Of a stretch of DNA of 64,000 nucleotides, positions 59,485 through 64,000 are shown piece after piece. The notes beneath the pieces are model-generated. The model saw only the letters and a program-made list of their open reading frames with translations. It did no database searches and was not told the origin of the DNA. Origin of the DNA: Allobosea sp. OK403 (GTDB lineage Bacteria > Pseudomonadota > Alphaproteobacteria > Rhizobiales > Beijerinckiaceae); NCBI RefSeq assembly GCF_900113835.1, contig NZ_FOQV01000012.1, positions 1-64,000 of the forward strand, in the 5' to 3' direction. The first letter of the stretch is position 1, and the number at the start of each line of letters is the position of its first letter. The translations under genes were made by a program, and so were the position numbers.

Positions 59485-60381
59485 CTAACTCTGCTCCGTG
59501 CTGGCGTTGGTGTCTTGCATGATCTTGACAAACTGGCTCGCCAAACGCGGAAGGGGCCGGCTTCGCAACGCCATCAGGCAGACCGTGATTTTGATCTCCG
59601 GCTCGATTGCAAGTTGAATAAGCCCATCAAATCGCTGGGCTTGCGGCAATAGGCTGTCGACCAGGGATACGTCCCCCCGTTCCGACATCAGATGTGCCGC
59701 CGAGATGCTGTAGGGCACAGTCATCACGGGCGCATAGTCCAGGCCTCGGCGCTCATGCGCCTGAGCGATCAGCCAGCCGAGCGGCGATTTTTCCCGATCG
59801 AAGCAGATCAGGCGGCGATCGCGCAAATCCTCCAGCCGCGCCCGGCTCCTCGCGGCCAGCGGGTCGTCCTGTCGCACCAGAGCGATGATCGAGCCGCTCA
59901 CCAGCGGCGTCAAAGCGATGTCGTCGGTGACGCGCGGCGAAAACATCAGGCCGAGATCGGCCGTGCCGCGGGAGAGTTCGCTCGGCGGGTCGCCCATGAT
60001 GAGTTCGACACGCGCCAGGGGATAATCCTGCGTCAGTCTTCTCAAGGCGCGTGCGATCAATCCCTGACCGATGCTCGGCGTCGAGGCGATCCGCAAGGGC
60101 GTCTCCTGGCCGGCCCGCAGGCGGGTGGCCGTAGCGCGCAAAGAGCGCCACTCCTCCTCCACCGGCGCGAGCGCTGCCATCAGCGAGACCGCCTGCGGCT
60201 TCAATATCAATCGGCCATCCTTACGCTCGAAGACGGCGACCCCGAGGCTTGCCTCGCTGCGGGCGATGATCTTGCTGATCGCCGACTGGGTCAGGTGGAG
60301 CCGGCGAGAGGCTTCGACCGTCGTGCCATGACGGTGCACGGCGAGGAGCACGGCGGCATCCGAAGGAGAGAACGGCCTCAT
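59485..60381 (-). CDS. LysR-family transcriptional regulator, second of a pair
   Basis: 298 residues. HTH at about 5-60 (DAAVLLAVHRHGTTVEASRR, then LTQSAISKIIARSEASLG) followed by the periplasmic-binding-like effector domain (ETPLRIASTPSIGQGLIARA onward). Its start overlaps the stop of the LysR gene at 60378 (ATGA), so both are on one transcript. Divergent ABC genes start at 61371. Ligand unknown. Confidence 0.88.
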   Translation of the reverse strand: MRPFSPSDAAVLLAVHRHGTTVEASRRLHLTQSAISKIIARSEASLGVAVFERKDGRLILKPQAVSLMAALAPVEEEWRSLRATATRLRAGQETPLRIASTPSIGQGLIARALRRLTQDYPLARVELIMGDPPSELSRGTADLGLMFSPRVTDDIALTPLVSGSIIALVRQDDPLAARSRARLEDLRDRRLICFDREKSPLGWLIAQAHERRGLDYAPVMTVPYSISAAHLMSERGDVSLVDSLLPQAQRFDGLIQLAIEPEIKITVCLMALRSRPLPRLASQFVKIMQDTNASTEQS

Positions 60382-61256
60382 GGCATCCTGCGCCCCTGCA
60401 GCTCGTCCAGCAGCAATCGCGCCGGGCGGCCGAGGGCGGAACCGCGGCGCTGATGCGCATAGGCCGTCACGGGCGGGCTTTGCTCCAATGGCAGGGTGAG
60501 AAGGCCTTCGACGAGGTTGCTGCTGATCACGAAGCCGTCGACCACAGCCAGACCCACCCCTTCCCGGACGAGGTGGCAGGCTGTGTCGGTATGCCGGACC
60601 GTGATGGCAATCTGCCCCGCCAGCCCCGCTCCGATCAGAGCGCTCTGGAAGCTGTCGGCGGAGCTGACGCCGTCCGGGGCGTAGCTCACGAGGCGCTCGC
60701 CTTCCAGATCCGCGCGGGTCAGCTCGCGGCGCCGGGCCAGCGGGTGTCCGCCTGCCAGCACGCAGACGAGCGGACTTTCGCCAAGCGGCAGGTCCTCGAT
60801 ATCCGGCGTCTGCATCGGCCCATAGGAAAGTCCGAGATCGACCTCGCCGGCGGCCAGATGCTCGCGGACATGGTCGAACATGATCTCGACGGCGACGGCC
60901 TCGCTCAGGCTTCGGCGCGTCTGCGCGATCGCCGGGGGCAGGATGCTGTGTGCGAGACCCGGCACTGTCGCGACCCTCAACCGATCTGCCATGCCGACGC
61001 GGATCATGTCGGCCTCATGCCGGGCCCGGCGCAGCGTAGCGAAGAGCGGCTGGGCTCGCTGGACCAGCGCCAGAGCTTCCGGTGTCGGCACCAGCCGACC
61101 TTGGATGGTGACGGCGAGGCTGAGGTCAAGCTCCTCCTCTGCGTGCTTCAAGGTCTTGATCACCGCGGACTGGCTGACCCCGAGGCCCTGCGCTGCCTCG
61201 CCCGTCCCGCGCAGCCTTACAAAGGCATCCAGCGTCAGCAGCGGTCCCAGCCTCAT
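60378..61256 (-). CDS. LysR-family transcriptional regulator, first of a pair
   Basis: 292 residues. HTH at about 5-60 (TLDAFVRLRGTGEAAQGLGV then SQSAVIKTLKHAEEEL), then an effector domain. It is only moderately like its neighbour at 59485, so an old duplication or independent recruitment. It is divergent from the Dpp-type binding protein with 114 bp between; a CCAATG-TTT-CATTGG palindrome in that gap is a likely target. Confidence 0.88.
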   Translation of the reverse strand: MRLGPLLTLDAFVRLRGTGEAAQGLGVSQSAVIKTLKHAEEELDLSLAVTIQGRLVPTPEALALVQRAQPLFATLRRARHEADMIRVGMADRLRVATVPGLAHSILPPAIAQTRRSLSEAVAVEIMFDHVREHLAAGEVDLGLSYGPMQTPDIEDLPLGESPLVCVLAGGHPLARRRELTRADLEGERLVSYAPDGVSSADSFQSALIGAGLAGQIAITVRHTDTACHLVREGVGLAVVDGFVISSNLVEGLLTLPLEQSPPVTAYAHQRRGSALGRPARLLLDELQGRRMP

Positions 61257-61284
61257 TGCTATTCCAATCAGTTGAAGATCTCGC

Positions 61285-61299
61285 CCAATGTTTCATTGG
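61285..61299. promoter_or_regulatory. Candidate LysR operator
   Basis: CCAATGTTTCATTGG is a perfect 6-bp inverted repeat with a 3-base centre, lying between the divergent LysR and binding-protein genes. It is shorter than a typical full LysR site (which also has an activation half further on). Confidence 0.45.
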
Positions 61300-61370
61300 A
61301 AGGACTAGTCCGGGCTGTGGAAGGATGCAATCCGCCGCAGAAGAGCGGCCACAGGATCAAGGGGCTCGGC

Positions 61371-62897
61371 ATGACCACATTTCGTTCGTTGATGTCCGCC
61401 GGCACGGTGGCGCTCGCGCTCGCTGCCCCGGCGCTGCTGGCGGCTCCGTCCAGCGCCCTGGCCAAGGGCGTGCTGCGGCTGGCGCAGACGCAGGATCTCG
61501 TCTCGCTCGACCCGATCGCGACCAGCGACAATGCCTCGATCTACGCTCAGCTCCTGATCTTCGACACGCTGCTGCGGCCGAGCAAGGATGCGACGAAGCT
61601 GGAGCCCGGCCTCGCCGAGAGCTGGACGGTCAGCGCTGACGGCATGACCTACAGCTTCAAGCTTCGCGAGGCGAAATTCTCCGACGGCACGCCGGTCAGG
61701 GCGAGCGATGTCGCCTTTTCTCTGAAGCGGGCCGGCAGCGACGCCTCGAGCTGGAAGCGCTTCTTCTCCGGCATCGATACGATCGAGACCCCTGACGACA
61801 AGACCGTCGTGCTCAAGCTGAAGAAGGTCTTCACGCCGCTGCTCAACAACCTCGCGCTGTTCTCGTCGGCGATCCTGCCGCAGAAGGCGTTCGAAGCGGC
61901 CGGCGACACGTTCTTCGAAAAGCCGATCGGCAGCGGCCCCTTCATGGTCGCGGCCTGGAACAAGGGCCAGGGCCTCTCGCTGAAGAAGAATGCCAGCTAC
62001 TGGCAGGCCGGCAAGCCCGACCTCGACGGCGCCGAACTGATGGTCATTCCCGAGGGCAATAGCCGCGTGCTCAAGCTGCAGGCGGGCGAGGTCGATGCCG
62101 CCATCGATATTCCGCTGAACCAGGTGCAAGGGCTGGGCCGCGACGGCAAGATCAAGACGGCGGTGGCCAATGTCTTCCGTACCGATTTCGTCATCATGAA
62201 CACACGCAAGAAGCCGTTCGAGGATCAGCGCGTCCGGCAGGCATTGAACTATGCGATCGACAAGGAGGGGCTGGTCAAGGCGCTGCTCTACGGAACGGGC
62301 AAGGTCTCGAACTCGCCGATGCCGCCGATGGCCTATGCCGACTCCAGCCTGAAGCCCTATCCGCACGACCTTGCCAAGGCCAAGGCCCTGCTGGCGGAGG
62401 CCGGCTACAAGGACGGCTTCAAGACCTCGCTGCTGGTGGATTCCAGCCGGCCCCTGCACCGCCAGCTCGGCCAGGCCTTGCAGGCGGCCTTGAAGCAGAT
62501 CGGCGTCACCGCCGATATCCGCCTCGTCGAGGGCGGCACGCATTGGACGACGACGAAGGCCGGCGACTACGAGATGGCCGTTGCCTATGCCACGAGCGAC
62601 ACCATCGACCCTGACCAGCTTGCAGGCTTCCTGATCGTCAATCCCGAGCGCGCCAATGCCTACCACACGGAGTGGAAGAGCGAGCGCGTCAACGAGCTCT
62701 ACGACAAGGAGCGCGTCACTGCCGACGGGCCCGAGCGCGGCAAGATGTTCCAGGAGATGATCAGGAACGCGCATGACGGTGCGCCCTCGGTCTTCCTGTT
62801 TTATCCCGGCACCTCCTATGCCTATCGCAGCAATGTCGAGGGCTTCGAGGTCCTGCCGACTTCGAATTTCCGCCTCGAAGACGTCAAGCTGAAGTGA
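61371..62897 (+). CDS. ABC transporter substrate-binding protein, family 5 (DppA/OppA type)
   Basis: 508 residues from the ATG at 61371, preceded by AAGGGG; the much longer open frame from 60453 is antisense to the LysR gene and is rejected. A Sec signal (VALALAAPALLAAPSSALA) ends near residue 31. SBP_bac_5 features: LRLAQTQDLVSLDPI, YSFKLREAKFSDGTPV (about 90-105) and IGSGPFMVAAW near 187-197. It feeds the permeases that start at 62954 and 63894. Confidence 0.9.
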   Translation: MTTFRSLMSAGTVALALAAPALLAAPSSALAKGVLRLAQTQDLVSLDPIATSDNASIYAQLLIFDTLLRPSKDATKLEPGLAESWTVSADGMTYSFKLREAKFSDGTPVRASDVAFSLKRAGSDASSWKRFFSGIDTIETPDDKTVVLKLKKVFTPLLNNLALFSSAILPQKAFEAAGDTFFEKPIGSGPFMVAAWNKGQGLSLKKNASYWQAGKPDLDGAELMVIPEGNSRVLKLQAGEVDAAIDIPLNQVQGLGRDGKIKTAVANVFRTDFVIMNTRKKPFEDQRVRQALNYAIDKEGLVKALLYGTGKVSNSPMPPMAYADSSLKPYPHDLAKAKALLAEAGYKDGFKTSLLVDSSRPLHRQLGQALQAALKQIGVTADIRLVEGGTHWTTTKAGDYEMAVAYATSDTIDPDQLAGFLIVNPERANAYHTEWKSERVNELYDKERVTADGPERGKMFQEMIRNAHDGAPSVFLFYPGTSYAYRSNVEGFEVLPTSNFRLEDVKLK

Positions 62898-62953
62898 GGT
62901 CGGCGATCTGAAGAGAGGCACGGGCGCCTCGTCGCCCAAGCCCCGTCCCCGCC

Positions 62954-63889
62954 ATGCTGATCTACATTCTCAAGCGCCTCGCGCAGCTGGTGCCGGTTCT
63001 GTTCGGCATCACGCTGGCGTGCTTCCTCCTGCTGCGCGCCCTGCCGGGCGACCCTGCGACGCTCCTCCTCGGCGCGCGTGGCGGGCCCGAGGAGATCGCG
63101 CTGATGAAGCAGCGGCTCGGGCTGGACCTGCCGCTGTGGCGCCAGTACCTGCTCTTCCTCGGGGATATCGTCTCCGGCAGCCTCGGCCGCTCGGTCGTGC
63201 ATGCGCGGCCGGTGATGCAGCTTGTGCTGGAGCGGCTGCCGGCGACCTTGTGGCTCGTTGCATATTCGACCGCGCTCGCCGTGCTGATGACCGTGCCACT
63301 GGCCTTGTGGTCGGCGATGGAGCGCGGGCGACCGGTCGATCTCGCGATCAAGCTCGCCTTCACGATCGTGATCGCGATGCCCTCCTTCTGGCTCGGCCTG
63401 ATCTTCGTCATCCTGTTCGCGATCTGGCTGCCGCTGTTCCCGACCTCTGGCTATGGCGACGATCTGCTCTCGCGGCTGCACCATACAACCCTGCCGGCGC
63501 TGGTGATCGCGCTCGCCACCGCCTCGCTGACCATCCGCAGCCTGCGCAGCGCCATCCTCGCCGTGCTCGGCTCGGACTACGTTACGACGGCGCGTGCGAA
63601 GGGCGCCGGTACGGCTCGGCTGATGACCGTTCATGTCCTGCCGAATGCGCTGATCTCCTCGATCTCCGTGCTCGGCGCCCATACGAGCTGGGTGATCGGT
63701 GGCACGGTCGTGATCGAGACCGTCTTCGCGCTACCGGGCCTCGGCTCGCTCTTCGTCGAATCGATCTTCGCCCGCGACTATCCGCTCATCCAGGGGCTCA
63801 CCATCGTCTTCGCCGTCCTCGTCGTGCTGATCAACCTGGCCACGGATCTCGCCTATGCGCTCGCCGATCCGCGCATCCGGCTGGAGTGA
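62954..63889 (+). CDS. ABC transporter permease, DppB type
   Basis: 311 residues with six helices, beginning LIYILKRLAQLVPVLFGITL, the standard start of DppB/OppB. The EAA loop is DYVTTARAKGAGTARLMTVHV (about 212-232). It lies 56 bp after the binding protein and 4 bp before the DppC-type gene. Confidence 0.93.
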   Translation: MLIYILKRLAQLVPVLFGITLACFLLLRALPGDPATLLLGARGGPEEIALMKQRLGLDLPLWRQYLLFLGDIVSGSLGRSVVHARPVMQLVLERLPATLWLVAYSTALAVLMTVPLALWSAMERGRPVDLAIKLAFTIVIAMPSFWLGLIFVILFAIWLPLFPTSGYGDDLLSRLHHTTLPALVIALATASLTIRSLRSAILAVLGSDYVTTARAKGAGTARLMTVHVLPNALISSISVLGAHTSWVIGGTVVIETVFALPGLGSLFVESIFARDYPLIQGLTIVFAVLVVLINLATDLAYALADPRIRLE

Positions 63890-63893
63890 GCCG

Positions 63894-64000
63894 ATGAGCC
63901 GCCTCCGCTCCAATCCGAGCCTCTTTGTCGGGCTCGCCATGCTGGCGCTGCTCGCCGCCTTCGTCGCGCTCGGCCAGCTTTGGACGCCGCAGGACCCGTT
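63894..64000 (+). CDS. ABC transporter permease, DppC type, N-terminal part
   Basis: The first 35 residues are visible before the window ends: an ATG at 63894, a short basic start (MSRLRSNPSLF) and a first membrane helix (VGLAMLALLAAFVALGQLW). Position after a DppB-type gene and this layout support a DppC/OppC permease. The rest is outside the window. Confidence 0.8.
   Translation, partial: MSRLRSNPSLFVGLAMLALLAAFVALGQLWTPQDP

Noticed and set aside
60453..62897. A single open frame of 814 codons on the plus strand
   Set aside because: Its first 306 codons are antisense to the LysR gene at 60378-61256. The binding protein with its signal peptide starts at the ATG at 61371.

Overview
The window is high-GC chromosomal DNA that looks like a free-living or plant/soil-associated alphaproteobacterium of the order Hyphomicrobiales (Rhizobiales). 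The reasons are the many ABC uptake operons with their own GntR/LacI/TetR/LysR/RpiR regulators, the MocR regulator next to a GNAT gene, and the extragenic repeats (palindromic, containing AGCATTT..GAGCGAAGTGG-type sequence) common in that order. A Bosea-like genus is my guess, not a demonstrated fact. No rRNA, tRNA, CRISPR array or replication origin was seen.

Layout. 1-1142: the 3' end of a surface adhesin and a decayed IS1182-like 5' end. 1143-10085: a catabolic cluster with a GntR regulator, two SDRs, a GMC oxidoreductase, two paralogous carboxymuconolactone-decarboxylase-like proteins, a UPF0303 protein and a nitrate/sulfonate-type ABC transporter. 10633-19182: mixed housekeeping and stress genes (prolyl oligopeptidase, acylphosphatase, hydrolase, GNAT/MocR pair, TetR/SDR/VOC unit). 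19648-26558: a LacI-controlled sugar-type ABC operon with an embedded argininosuccinate-lyase-like enzyme. 26694-29175: an IMPase and a HAD gene bracketed by 101-bp direct repeats, followed by remnants of an alpha/beta hydrolase and an MFS transporter. 29539-35579: a second sugar/glycerol-phosphate-type ABC operon followed by an EEP phosphodiesterase and an IMPase. 35601-43229: an accessory island starting beside an ftsK 3' remnant. It holds a 1,360-residue P-loop NTPase with a C-terminal PD-(D/E)XK nuclease, a HEPN-like protein and a DUF2971 protein. 43470-50355: nitronate monooxygenase, epoxide-hydrolase-like protein, DipZ, Ohr/OhrR and an RNB ribonuclease. 50637-55887: an RpiR-controlled unit with an aminotransferase, M81 peptidase and peptide-type binding protein. 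56098-64000: an IS1182-like 3' remnant, a chemoreceptor, two LysR genes and the start of a Dpp-type ABC operon.

How it works together. Most of the window is nutrient acquisition: five ABC systems or parts of systems, each with adjacent enzymes and a local regulator whose likely operator can be seen (GCAAGCGCTTGC for LacI, three GAYYRAWCRGTC-like sites for TetR, TCAATCGGATACGAT-type sites for OhrR, GAAAC-N4-GTTTC for RpiR, CCAATG-TTT-CATTGG for LysR).

The most interesting part is 36213-43229, a candidate anti-phage island: a NACHT/STAND-like ATPase fused to a nuclease, with a HEPN-like and a DUF2971 partner on the opposite strand. A second theme is a dispersed repeat of about 45 bp, built from two similar half-units, found in about a dozen intergenic gaps.
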